Positions 10,601 to 15,515 of a stretch of DNA of 21,439 nt are shown in pieces; the stretch's first letter is position 1, and each line of letters begins with the position of its first letter. Below the pieces are notes generated by a model. The model had not been told where the DNA came from. It made no database searches and saw only the letters and a list, made by a program, of their open reading frames with translations. The translations under genes were made by a program, and so were the position numbers. Source of the DNA: a virus. The stretch is taken from positions 1 to 21,439 of IMG/VR virus record IMGVR_UViG_3300006752_000286, one strand, 5' to 3'.

Positions 10601-11231
10601 TCTCGTTGGCGAACTTCAGCTTAGCCGCTTGATAGTCGTCCTCTTGCTTGAGCAAGTTCTCTGACTCCTTTCGGTTTTGTTTGAGGAAGTTGTTGAGCTT
10701 CTCTGCCTCAGCGACCTCAGTTTTACTACGCCATGGGTCGAGGTCTACCCTTAGTGTCTCACCATTCTTTGCGGTGACGGTCATGGCATCACCCAAGACG
10801 TTCGCCGTCTCGAAAGAGAAACCATACTGCCCAAGGAGATTGTTCATCTCCATCACGGTATCGTCGTCGTCTGTCCTCCCTATGACCTCTGGAGTAACGC
10901 CCTCCAAAGCCATCTCAAAGAACTCATCCGACTCCGTTCGGGGTTGAACCTCCTCCTCGACAATCTCCTCTTCAACAACGGGTGGCACCAATGAACCATC
11001 CTCCGATACAGATTCCGTATCGTCTTTTTTTTTTTCGCCGAAGAGCTCGGGGAACTTGGGGTTTACCACGGAATAGTCATACTCATTGGCTTCCGCCGTA
11101 GCGATATAGTCCTTAAGAACCTGAAGGTCATAACCCTCAAGCTCAGGGAACTTGGGCATGACCACATCGTAGTTGTAATTATTGGCCTGTGCGGTCGCAA
11201 TAAAATCCTTAAATACCTGCTCGTCGTTCAT
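1623..11231 (-). CDS. giant multi-domain virion-type polyvalent protein, 3202 aa
   Basis: This is one uninterrupted 3202-codon frame and the last gene of the structural operon. In order it has: two copies of a 26-residue motif (6-31, 38-63); charged helices (about 150-310); hydrophobic helical stretches (about 460-500 and 560-680); an FtsK-gamma-like winged helix (about 826-890); an HExxH metallopeptidase-like domain (about 968-1114, HEAFH at 1015-1019, possible third ligand E1077); a Lys/Glu/Ala coiled coil with Thr-Val-Glu-Glu repeats (about 1190-1720); a small mixed segment (about 1720-1880); a long helical region; and a hydrophobic C-terminal region (about 2870-3202). This architecture matches large polyvalent proteins of phages, which are packaged and injected with the DNA. 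The start ATG sits in TAATG with the upstream stop. No RNA polymerase DxDxD-type motif was seen. A capsid-internal, ejected role is inferred from architecture and gene position. Confidence 0.85.
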   Translation of the reverse strand: MNDEQVFKDFIATAQANNYNYDVVMPKFPELEGYDLQVLKDYIATAEANEYDYSVVNPKFPELFGEKKKDDTESVSEDGSLVPPVVEEEIVEEEVQPRTESDEFFEMALEGVTPEVIGRTDDDDTVMEMNNLLGQYGFSFETANVLGDAMTVTAKNGETLRVDLDPWRSKTEVAEAEKLNNFLKQNRKESENLLKQEDDYQAAKLKFANENQIDQRVNQLNSEMDGFQQFSRELGEMESAFNEKYAGIDKYTEEYLRANPEEFDEYKAQVEAYNADLQGIQDLRGQLQGRSQELLYANQEINRAAAEFVEVQGGISTKPGLVKTALSRGTAIMARGMTDFVLDAASPGLLLDMRNHENYGAQFLQTYDDMGGTISEEATKDFDSWYEGLPDDLRHDVDMKMFDDLRKAQKYGGKELEESLLIDEAGKDFIGEGLGEEVYNGIMWATGEDQKTPSAYEMAQQNWWGGAILGAIESIPAFVGLGKKLFTQSFKATSRIARMFGQVTDHVDQEFRENPELRDVTEQDKLLLKVPLGATVAALENIGFRNVMANKGFASGILMKVLGRGSLGVGQRSFRETVALEVNNAVARGLLTLGNAGAAEFETGFAQELADIGAKEVWNAVSDNPDLDTPELNEILGQLVNAGAQEAVGSFVLGTPAAVGAAFQKADYASLSDEQVAILDFLSDPGNRGATKPMIAAHLKNLVNQGKLTGKQAKEALDGYENTVQALDGIRDVDGMSSEQKKKALALEVRKQELERRMNSTAKPFQKRLQSQIDDLVIQQEEIADAIQEQSTEEVPTRDETEAGPEVGGQVQDEQELAEEEEVERDSLFEDVARRIIESGEASSSFIQRKFKIGYQRATQIIDQLEKAGVIDSFKGELRRSILMDEQGLESLLKPAVESETATEEEAETEAEAAELAAAFEAEGTPDRTETTEAGVNVQRQEGSDLTKKQQRVVDQANNVLTSLKSLIPDIKVIAHQTQLQYEAATGMRGRGTYVSDGKTIHINLSRANSRTAFHEAFHAIFLEQIKNGDPDAQAKAKVLLNTIAKALPPKSVLKNRIDSFLTQYDQQDISEEALAEVFSYIASGYRGLGPQVKAKIKVAIKNLIESVLGRKLGASWSEGDQAVLDAMEILAGKVERGEAITSEDVGGIEVTEEAAAEVKAETEVDAAIGRIQELRRKAVGQANDLFGDLFVLLEESGKGDGSLFSVAMRRLFKSVDDSNLKAIEKKIRDVKKAKKLSDADKAERVAKLEREAEKEVTRLEEAREQAKPGIKEAMSKLEPFAEKKRKEAGLAEIKKKQAAITKQLEKDKKEAKKVFEGEELKEYMAGLKEEAEAKRAALRDEIAELRGEKKKAEPTVEVEAAPVEEVVEEKDVTETKETLAKEKERLQSLKQKLAEAKRDLKEFEAREAKKKGRKERDNKKKAVANIESEIQDTSESIKQLEAEVTPVVEEQATVEEQPTVATIRTKVGVEAFGKFEAAVRSYLEYMDALDFEDMTRGQRATSTRRVNKAVNLASELGLTDAEQAVMQSSVLEKIEAEKRAAEAKEAEQSELKAAAERAKKAAETTVEEEVEAETTVEETVEEAPKATKAEKRAALDDITVEEAERRTKAESLEAEGRAKKDEVRKTDAELAELKGKTDAKSKARRKALKEYRDNLGTMSIAEAKEKRDEAPAVVSEKVQLLEEELRQAQEDLDFYNRDEPDNTKYPKYKSWRQLVAAVNAGKDPRFYGVDVESDDTFGSRKIYIANTNSGYETGYGTTNLREGTSRDALSSANGTRRATKSTDTAGVKSLLEENLQAAKDALAEAKAPKSREQRVADVVERYEFRPNGSLRESSLAAELRRNLKRYGFGVKQFGTRMDDVHIVNPNTGRKVDPKKLIAKDRADERAERADVAAVEREVAEERAIEAEAEDLRSEGLKRYQDEYLDFPDGMIPPSTLSAREQRDSLDDEISDEDSTYSAVKFAKERGYSNAAILKFRPGAQQAIDTYEAKENRLKEQIKGVIVKATERIRADKDIQGLPTVKKRDAAALARLENDVIRYLQKSRFYQNASDVGREAMVRGVKKQLGINMKSAPSANRLLNGPLDKNGFSEQEKKGLRDQIRAMARSSKTTATAIAEARKQIAKDVAKLRKEGVLTTAQATALLNRMARTNPLNEASVNSFIEYANKVFMDADYAKKMNDLNKMRARALKYAEEKTGINTDVIDVIRTIAGINAEAIPEEVLKEYTEVMTQLSERKAVLDLENRVSLRNKLETIIDAIDQELNAKDELLAEFENFDKKVRDDSGKVSIAKTIKAMVEAGVITQDEAKLLRKYQGELFPEPEGRDEAELQQERENEARFLLGVVEGLPELTHKFPTREENILLRQFNELIKTSGIEGLDNAELKNLLRVANNIENGFLPHMAEVLVEKIDAENKRAEVMKSVLNDKSGLARLIDRTGLTSLNRRGRKNPTRYIDQVWGDFKSTRLFDAVFKDLAVASASYRADLQVVEARMDKVQDALIKALGRNPNKVTRAKFLLGAYLMQKEFESNPNVKGVFSAIDLLDATIKNSQKVSTSTRYNDASVEVLKSIRDQIELRTADEIEAIIKKEQGGKQMLAVADEIRKINDELTPKAQYVAGVIRGVPFMPYSQYMHRVVLKGENEYGEDSDKALSDVMNKNMMPSTRAKNLIEREAGEAPPVNFDPFASVNRGAKFVLTDYYMTKPVRTNKRLVNKLGESKDLNARQREMVQLLMNASETLVKDMLVQAVNQDSLGSKVFNYIKRKGYQVTLGQVERAVAELGSNASYALWVDPGAFRVGQTYRNIYNNDGTDILRNVGSMQTTRLFPGGEGTRFESSGLDQMRAATSPGRTEMRNEAANKGRQIINQTFGRLERGSGAIADYLITKPDQMISRPLWFGSFAREFEARTGQKPDMKKIAENNGEYMDRYSQAIELATAKADDTSIKAGATDNLFLGMLNGTIRPDQNGAQNLWTFINSYMTCFLIFEYVTARTSVQAMVGNGMMRRRDGVRLMAGVTSRMFAYQFISGALRDTMGALLYGDDDEEKDLAERASESVVQGMATLVLGNTMGQLGRGAVAIPVELLNRDMLAEGEYGFGKRVMMPLIDINPEKQFSDRVLDGAARSFGPASAAVRATLLGGELAFEEIGMKKKRTDRARAEQEQMRFLIKAAGAAGVLPFANDINYHYQRSIYKDIDKKDKASFPGTPRAR
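1626..2620 (-). other. C-terminal hydrophobic region of the giant protein (LPD-like)
   Basis: This covers about residues 2870-3202. Recognisable pieces are ITKPDQMISRPLWFGSFARE near the start, NLWTFINSYMTCFLIFEYV (a likely membrane-active helix near residue 2970), and then a pair of hydrophobic helices with an acidic turn, GDDDEEKD, around residues 3010-3060. The layout resembles the C-terminal domains of large polyvalent phage proteins (the LPD families). I cannot assign a specific family number with certainty. The hydrophobic helices would fit channel formation or membrane contact during DNA ejection. Confidence 0.5.
6072..7664 (-). other. coiled-coil, low-complexity rod of the giant protein
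   Basis: Residues about 1190-1720 are dominated by Lys, Glu and Ala with very few aromatic or cysteine residues, and are rich in heptad-like patterns such as ADKAERVAKLEREAEKEV. Short Thr-Val-Glu-Glu and Val-Glu-Glu repeats occur near 6480-6560 and 6850-6900. The region is expected to form an extended or flexible helical rod linking the enzyme-like N-terminal part to the C-terminal part. Because of its composition, the opposite strand shows long artefactual Ser/Leu-rich open frames here. Confidence 0.75.
7890..8330 (-). other. HExxH zincin-like metallopeptidase domain in the giant protein
   Basis: Residues about 968-1114 contain a strand segment GTYVSDGKTIHINL, then TAFHEAFHAIFLEQ with HEAFH at 1015-1019, and 53 residues later EEALAEVFSYIASG, where E1077 could be the third zinc ligand (E1072 and E1073 are alternatives). 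The strand-helix-HExxH order and the downstream glutamate-bearing helix are typical of gluzincin-type peptidases found inside large phage and conjugative-element proteins. A role in self-processing, capsid maturation or cleaving a host target is possible; none is shown by sequence. Confidence 0.7.
8562..8756 (-). other. FtsK gamma-like winged-helix domain in the giant protein
   Basis: Residues about 826-890 contain VARRIIESGEASSSFIQRKF, then IGYQRATQIIDQLEKAGVI. This closely follows the FtsK/SpoIIIE gamma domain pattern: helix, then S-x-LQR-x-F-x-IGYNRA, then a helix with Q-LE-x-GI. In FtsK the domain reads oriented octamers (KOPS) and activates XerCD. Here it is embedded in a virion-type protein with no FtsK motor seen in the window. 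It probably gives the giant a sequence-preferring DNA contact or a protein-docking surface. The fold match is strong by eye; the function is inference. Confidence 0.75.
11025..11035 (-). other. run of 11 A residues in the coding strand of the giant gene
   Basis: The sense strand reads GGC-GAA-AAA-AAA-AAA-GAC across residues 65-70 of the giant protein, an uninterrupted 11-A tract immediately after the second N-terminal motif copy. Runs of nine or more A are known sites of transcriptional or translational slippage. One added A would give a stop after an 86-residue product that keeps both motif copies. The frame as sequenced is open for the full giant protein, so slippage is only a possibility. 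The tract is also a place where sequencing errors arise. Confidence 0.6.
11043..11216 (-). repeat. tandem duplicated N-terminal protein motif
   Basis: Residues 6-31 and 38-63 of the giant protein are two copies of one motif with a 32-residue period. By hand alignment 19 of 26 positions are identical. The shared core is K-D-(F/Y)-IATA-x-AN-x-Y-x-Y-x-VV-x-PKFPEL. The copies are joined by EGYDLQ. From memory, related N-terminal repeats occur in other environmental phage virion proteins. Its place at the very start of a large internal protein suggests a docking or packaging signal, which is inference. Confidence 0.75.
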
Positions 11232-13180
11232 TACCGTGCGTTACCGCCTGATGAGGCGCCTGATGTTACGTTGGGGTTGTCTACTTGCGCAGAAGCAGTC
11301 GGGTATGCGTTGCGCATTTCCTGAGTGTTGAAGTTCTTGTAGTTCTCTGGACCAAGGATAGACTGCAATTCCTCTACCGTGATTTCACGGTTTTCGCTAC
11401 GAGCAATATCAGCCCTCTCGATAAGCTGACCTACAATGCCAGCGGAATTGGTATCAGGGATGAACACTTGGTACGGCATCACATCCGGGATGAAGTACTT
11501 AATCAGGTTCTGCTTTGTGTCAAAATTGAACTGCCACCCGGGGCGGTCTATGTCCTGAATAATCTCAACGTCTACACCGCTGAAGTTCATTCGAGCCAAG
11601 GCGTCTGTGGCTGCTGCCGCGACCGCATCCTGACCCTCGTCGTCTTGCCCCACCGTACCAGTCCTAAGCTCATACTGAGCACGTGGGCTGGACTTCTTGA
11701 GAACCCCCTCGATTCCGACCTCAATCTCGTCGTCATATCCGACAGTCTCGTCGAGTCCAGCGATGGCCCCAAAGCTATGTCGCGTCAGCCCCTCGTCATA
11801 TACACCAGCCTTATTTAGTGCGTCGGGGAGGTTTACGGCCCTGTCCTTGAACACCGCGTTGATGATGGACTCCACAAACAGGTCGGCTTGGTCTCCTTTG
11901 GTAATGGGAATCAAGTTTCCGTCCTTCATGCGGATGACAATCTCTTCGTCACGCAAATCAATCTTTCGGACGTTGGGGTTGAGCTGCTGGATATAGCTCA
12001 AAGCAGCATTGACGTCCTCTTCAGACTCATCCGGCTTCAGGGAGTGCAACTTGCGGATATTGTTGACCACATCGACTGTACGCTGGGCGCCCTTTCTCTC
12101 CTCTGAACTAGGCGGCTTCGGAGTCGCATCTGCCGTAGCAGTCTCAACAAACGGAAGACGGGCACGGAGCTGGTCGCGAACGGCTTCGAAAGCCTGCTCG
12201 CGCTGCGCGTCGCGGTGGCGGCGGAGGGTAGCCTTTTCTCCATCGGTCAAGGGCTGACCGTCTCGGGTAGCTTGCTCATCGATATACCTATCAAATGCAG
12301 CATCGTCCTCAACAGCGCCAACCATACGGTCTGAATTCCTAGAGCTCGGCACCATAAGCACGGCGTTGGGGTCGTTGATAGCGTCGTTGATGTCGTGGGT
12401 CGTGCTGTACAGGCCACGCTTAAAGTCCACCAGAACTGAAGTATGCGCGTTGTCTCCAATTAAAATGCCAGATACCGCTTCGTCCTCGGCAGCCACATAA
12501 TTAGGGTTCTGCAATGCGCTCTCAAGGGTGCGTACGCCCCCGGATTTAATTACGTTAACAGTTTTCCCCATCTGCGTTGCCACATCTGTGGTGCGCCCTT
12601 CTACGTCGAGCCTGTCGTACTGCGACATAACAGCTACGCCTAGCTGACTTACGCTGGCATACTTGGCTCCGTCCTCACCAACCAGTCCGATGCTTCCCGT
12701 AGGCGCATCGATAACGGGGGTGAACTTGTTGAAGTTTCCGAAGTCTTCTACGCGGGCCAGCTCAGATACCTCTACGCCAGAGGCAATCTGCTCCTCCATG
12801 CGCTGAACGTGCTTCTCGTAGTTGGCCGCGTACTTCTCGGCCTGACCGAGGTAGCCCTCAGTGTTGGTCTTGAAGTTGTTGGTGGCACCGATATACTCGC
12901 GGTAGCTCATCTCTCCACTACGCCACAGCTTATTCATCATGAGCGAGTACTCCTGAGCGTCGGACGCAAACTGTGACACCCGCTGGTTGGCGTTGACGTC
13001 GGAGCCCATAGGGGCGTCGGATAGGGTGGTCGTGACCTCGCCTTGTAGCTTTACCGCAGCATCGAGCTTGTCGTTGCGCAGGCGCGTCTGCTCCTTGAGC
13101 ATGTCGACCATGCCCTTGCTAATCTCATTCCAGTCTACCCGAGATTCCGAGGACCGTTCTGCATACTTGTAATAGCTCAT
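11231..13180 (-). CDS. conserved virion protein, probably internal or ejected, 649 aa
   Basis: The N-terminus (MSYYKYAERSSESRVDWNEI, then GMVDMLKEQTRLRNDK) is of a type I associate with virion proteins encoded next to giant internal proteins in environmental Bacteroidota phages. Residues about 1-140 are helical with heptad character. The middle is mixed and acidic. Residues about 350-365 are a Pro/Ser/Glu-rich linker, and the C-terminus ends in a disordered Ser/Gly/Asn tail. No signal peptide, membrane helix or enzymatic motif is visible. It starts at ATG 13180 in an ATGA overlap with the previous stop, preceded by TTGGAG at a reasonable distance. Its stop forms TAATG with the start of the giant gene. 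A role as cargo or ejection protein working with the giant is inferred from position. Confidence 0.7.
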   Translation of the reverse strand: MSYYKYAERSSESRVDWNEISKGMVDMLKEQTRLRNDKLDAAVKLQGEVTTTLSDAPMGSDVNANQRVSQFASDAQEYSLMMNKLWRSGEMSYREYIGATNNFKTNTEGYLGQAEKYAANYEKHVQRMEEQIASGVEVSELARVEDFGNFNKFTPVIDAPTGSIGLVGEDGAKYASVSQLGVAVMSQYDRLDVEGRTTDVATQMGKTVNVIKSGGVRTLESALQNPNYVAAEDEAVSGILIGDNAHTSVLVDFKRGLYSTTHDINDAINDPNAVLMVPSSRNSDRMVGAVEDDAAFDRYIDEQATRDGQPLTDGEKATLRRHRDAQREQAFEAVRDQLRARLPFVETATADATPKPPSSEERKGAQRTVDVVNNIRKLHSLKPDESEEDVNAALSYIQQLNPNVRKIDLRDEEIVIRMKDGNLIPITKGDQADLFVESIINAVFKDRAVNLPDALNKAGVYDEGLTRHSFGAIAGLDETVGYDDEIEVGIEGVLKKSSPRAQYELRTGTVGQDDEGQDAVAAAATDALARMNFSGVDVEIIQDIDRPGWQFNFDTKQNLIKYFIPDVMPYQVFIPDTNSAGIVGQLIERADIARSENREITVEELQSILGPENYKNFNTQEMRNAYPTASAQVDNPNVTSGASSGGNAR

Positions 13181-14241
13181 TTAACTCCAAGCTGACGGTT
13201 ACGGAAATTTCTAATATACTCAGTTGTACGCATATCCGGCCCGATGTAATTGCCGAACACTCCGGGAATCTGAAGCGGTAGTGGTTGCTGCACAGCTAGT
13301 GGCCCTGATGTAGCTTGTTGGGATGGCCCCATTCCAAACGCAGCAAAATTGTATCCCCCGGGACCAGTAATCATTGGTTGCGCTTGCGTGACACCGGGAA
13401 CCTGAGGGGGCGAAAACTCTCCAGTATAAATCTGGCCTAGCCCAGCCGCCGGAGTTCCAGTCACGGGGAAAGCGTTGCGCGGTCCCTCGTCGTCCAAAGG
13501 AATCTCATAGCCCTCGGCGTCGACGCCATCCATGGTGACAGGTAGTGTCTTTGCCGACATCACTGCGTCGGACATATCGTTCAATCTCTTCTCCTTTGCA
13601 AGGCGTTGCTGACGACGGGTGTTACCCTGACCGAAGTTCCCCTCAGCATAGCTAGTGCTCAACCCTTCGGCGATGCTACCCAGTGTGCCTACGCCCTGAG
13701 CGATGTAGTTTGCCCGGTCCTCCTCGGCGTCGCGGATAGCGGCTTGAGCTCCCGCCGCTTCTTCCATGGCGATGCCCGCCAACTGCTGCTGCCGACGTGC
13801 GTCCTCCTCTGCTACGAGTTTGTTAATCTCGTCCATCTGTTGGGACTGCTGAGCACGGATGGCAGCCTGTTGCTGACCCTGAGCCATTTGGATGCGGCCT
13901 GCCGTAGCTGCTGCGCCGCGCGTATCACCCTCGACGCCAGATTGCATACCAGTAGCCCCTTGAACGAGTTGCGCCTCACGCATAAGCTCGTACGGCTCTT
14001 TCGCAATGGACAACTGCTCGTAGACGTTGACGTCGACACGCTTCTTAGCCTCTTCAATCGCTTTGTCCGCTGCACGCTGCGCGGCATCACCACGCTTGCG
14101 TGCCTTACTGGCGTCGCTAAAAGACTTGGCTCCCCCGTACAAGGTTGTGCCCGCGCCGACACCGGCGGCTACGACGGCCCCGACGCCACCCGCAGCGGCG
14201 ACACCGCTTCCGATAGCTGTAGCTAGAATTACTCCTGACAT
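13177..14241 (-). CDS. Ala/Gly/Gln-rich ejection-type internal virion protein, 354 aa
   Basis: The first 40 residues are almost entirely Gly, Ala, Val and Thr (for example GSGVAAAGGVGAVVAAGVGA), a likely membrane-inserting segment. A basic stretch, SKARKRGDAAQR, follows, then long Ala/Gln/Glu helices (about 55-175, with GQQQAAIRAQQSQQ). The C-terminal third is Pro/Gly-rich and probably disordered. This layout is typical of podoviral internal core or ejection proteins such as P22 gp7 and T7 gp14. These leave the capsid with the DNA and help form a channel across the cell envelope. The start overlaps the end of the cupin gene by 13 bases, and the stop overlaps the next start as ATGA. No sequence-level homology to a named protein is claimed; the role rests on composition and neighbours. 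Confidence 0.65.
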   Translation of the reverse strand: MSGVILATAIGSGVAAAGGVGAVVAAGVGAGTTLYGGAKSFSDASKARKRGDAAQRAADKAIEEAKKRVDVNVYEQLSIAKEPYELMREAQLVQGATGMQSGVEGDTRGAAATAGRIQMAQGQQQAAIRAQQSQQMDEINKLVAEEDARRQQQLAGIAMEEAAGAQAAIRDAEEDRANYIAQGVGTLGSIAEGLSTSYAEGNFGQGNTRRQQRLAKEKRLNDMSDAVMSAKTLPVTMDGVDAEGYEIPLDDEGPRNAFPVTGTPAAGLGQIYTGEFSPPQVPGVTQAQPMITGPGGYNFAAFGMGPSQQATSGPLAVQQPLPLQIPGVFGNYIGPDMRTTEYIRNFRNRQLGVK

Positions 14242-14708
14242 AATTTCTTTTGGATTACAGACTCCGGCAACTCCCGGAAGTCCATGGTATACACCTCTTT
14301 CTCCGCCTCTTCAATGGTCTTGGCATCGGTGCGATATACGCACGCCCACCGCGTGTCCTCATGGATGACGGCGACACGCTGCGTACCCGCCTCAGTGTGT
14401 ACTACCATAGGTGCCTTGACGCGCTTGACTTCGCCGCTGTCCATAAGCAAAGACATCTCACCCTCCATAAAGAAAGACGGGTGGTTCTGCTTATGGATGA
14501 AGCTCACCACGAGCTGCCCCGCTGGCATAAATACCTCACGAGTATACAGTCCGTTCTCAAGCTTGTGAGTGACAGGCATCAAGTCCTGCATCTCCTCCGT
14601 ATGGTGAGATACAGTATCATCCAAAGGGGCTAAGGTGTTCCGCAAATCCTCAATGGATTCCCAGAGCAAACCTCTTTCCTTATGTACATGATACAGAATC
14701 TCTTCCAT
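14229..14708 (-). CDS. cupin-like small protein in the virion operon, 159 aa
   Basis: The central part (about 55-125) looks like a single cupin barrel: REVFMPAGQLVVSFIHK, then NHPSFFMEGEMSLLMDSG, then APMVVHTEAGTQRVAVIHED. These give the strand-Gly-His-Glu-Gly pattern of cupin motif 1 and a His-bearing motif 2. Possible metal ligands are the His residues of HKQNHPS, the Glu in EGE and the His of VVHTE. The N-terminal 45 residues are helical. I start it at ATG 14708; the codon before it is TTG, and a TTG start would add one residue. It lies 18 bases after the preceding stop and ends 13 bases inside the next gene. Cupin-like proteins are found among the tail genes of some environmental phages. 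The function is unknown: an assembly factor, a sugar-binding protein or a small enzyme are all possible. Confidence 0.65.
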   Translation of the reverse strand: MEEILYHVHKERGLLWESIEDLRNTLAPLDDTVSHHTEEMQDLMPVTHKLENGLYTREVFMPAGQLVVSFIHKQNHPSFFMEGEMSLLMDSGEVKRVKAPMVVHTEAGTQRVAVIHEDTRWACVYRTDAKTIEEAEKEVYTMDFRELPESVIQKKLCQE

Positions 14709-14726
14709 CAACTATAAAAGTAAGGC

Positions 14727-15515
14727 TTAGCCGGGATACGACTTCATGACCTCACTCTTGGCTACGAACATCTCCACAGCCGTAGTATCCTCGTTGGTTA
14801 GTTTGAATACACCGTAGTGCCCAAGCAGCCCACTGGACTCAGCCTGCTGGTTCTTGATGCCCAGCCAGAGCGGGTCGTTGATGCCGGGTGCAGTACCGCT
14901 ACCGTCATGGGTAACGCGGTTGATTCCGTTGGGGATATCGACCTCGATACTTTGGACATACCCAGCAAAAGTGATGGCCGCATATGGAGCCGGAGAGAAA
15001 TAGAACGCGTCTCCCGCGCTAAGGATGCTGCCGATGTCCGTGGTAAGCGGGAAGTTGACCACGTTGCCCACCACCGTCTGGCTGAGAGCAATGCCATTGA
15101 GTGAACGCAAGGCATAGTCGTCAGGCTCAGCGGGGTTGTTATTGACCGTGCGTACAAACGCGAAGTAGTCACCCTCCTTCTTCTCAAAGAAGTCCACGTC
15201 CATGAACCTCCCGTCCTGCTGGTCGGAGATAAGCGTAGCCGACCAAGGTCGGTTGCCCTCGATGGCCATCGTCTTGAAAATCTTGTTGACGAAGGGCTCA
15301 TCGTTGAAGACGCTAGTAATGGTGCTCGAGTCTACCGCAGGGTCGTAGCTGTCGTAGAATGTATTGCGCTCCTCGTTGGTATTGTGGCGGAAGATGTTGC
15401 CGCCACTGAACGTATACAAGAACTGGTTCATACCCTGAATCCACTCAGGCTCAAACGAGTAGAACGAAGGCCACCCCTCAGCAGGCGGGCTGTATGTCAG
15501 CGTGTAGTTTGGCAT
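14727..15515 (-). CDS. conserved virion (tail-associated) protein, 262 aa
   Basis: The protein starts MPNYTLTYSPPAEGWPSFYS. It continues with an EWIQGMNQFLYTFSGGN block, HNTNEERNTFYDSYDP, then SSTITSVFNDEP. This opening is the kind found in conserved structural proteins encoded straight after the tail nozzle gene in Bacteroidota podovirus-like phages. The rest is beta-rich with a DVDFFEKKEGDYFAFVR segment. No signal peptide or catalytic motif is seen. The frame is open further upstream to 15617, but ATG 15515 is the sensible start: it forms TGATG with the nozzle stop and avoids a His/Gln-rich extension that is only the nozzle gene read out of frame. Placement suggests a tail hub or baseplate component; that is inference. 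Confidence 0.7.
   Translation of the reverse strand: MPNYTLTYSPPAEGWPSFYSFEPEWIQGMNQFLYTFSGGNIFRHNTNEERNTFYDSYDPAVDSSTITSVFNDEPFVNKIFKTMAIEGNRPWSATLISDQQDGRFMDVDFFEKKEGDYFAFVRTVNNNPAEPDDYALRSLNGIALSQTVVGNVVNFPLTTDIGSILSAGDAFYFSPAPYAAITFAGYVQSIEVDIPNGINRVTHDGSGTAPGINDPLWLGIKNQQAESSGLLGHYGVFKLTNEDTTAVEMFVAKSEVMKSYPG

Noticed and set aside
1623-11231. Giant protein as a virion RNA polymerase
   Set aside because: No DxDxD-type catalytic motif or other polymerase block was found on reading the translation; a very divergent core cannot be wholly excluded.
13606-14226. Plus-strand open frame of 206 codons
   Set aside because: It is antisense to the Ala/Gly/Gln-rich ejection-type protein. The composition follows from that gene and there is no start context or neighbour in the same direction.
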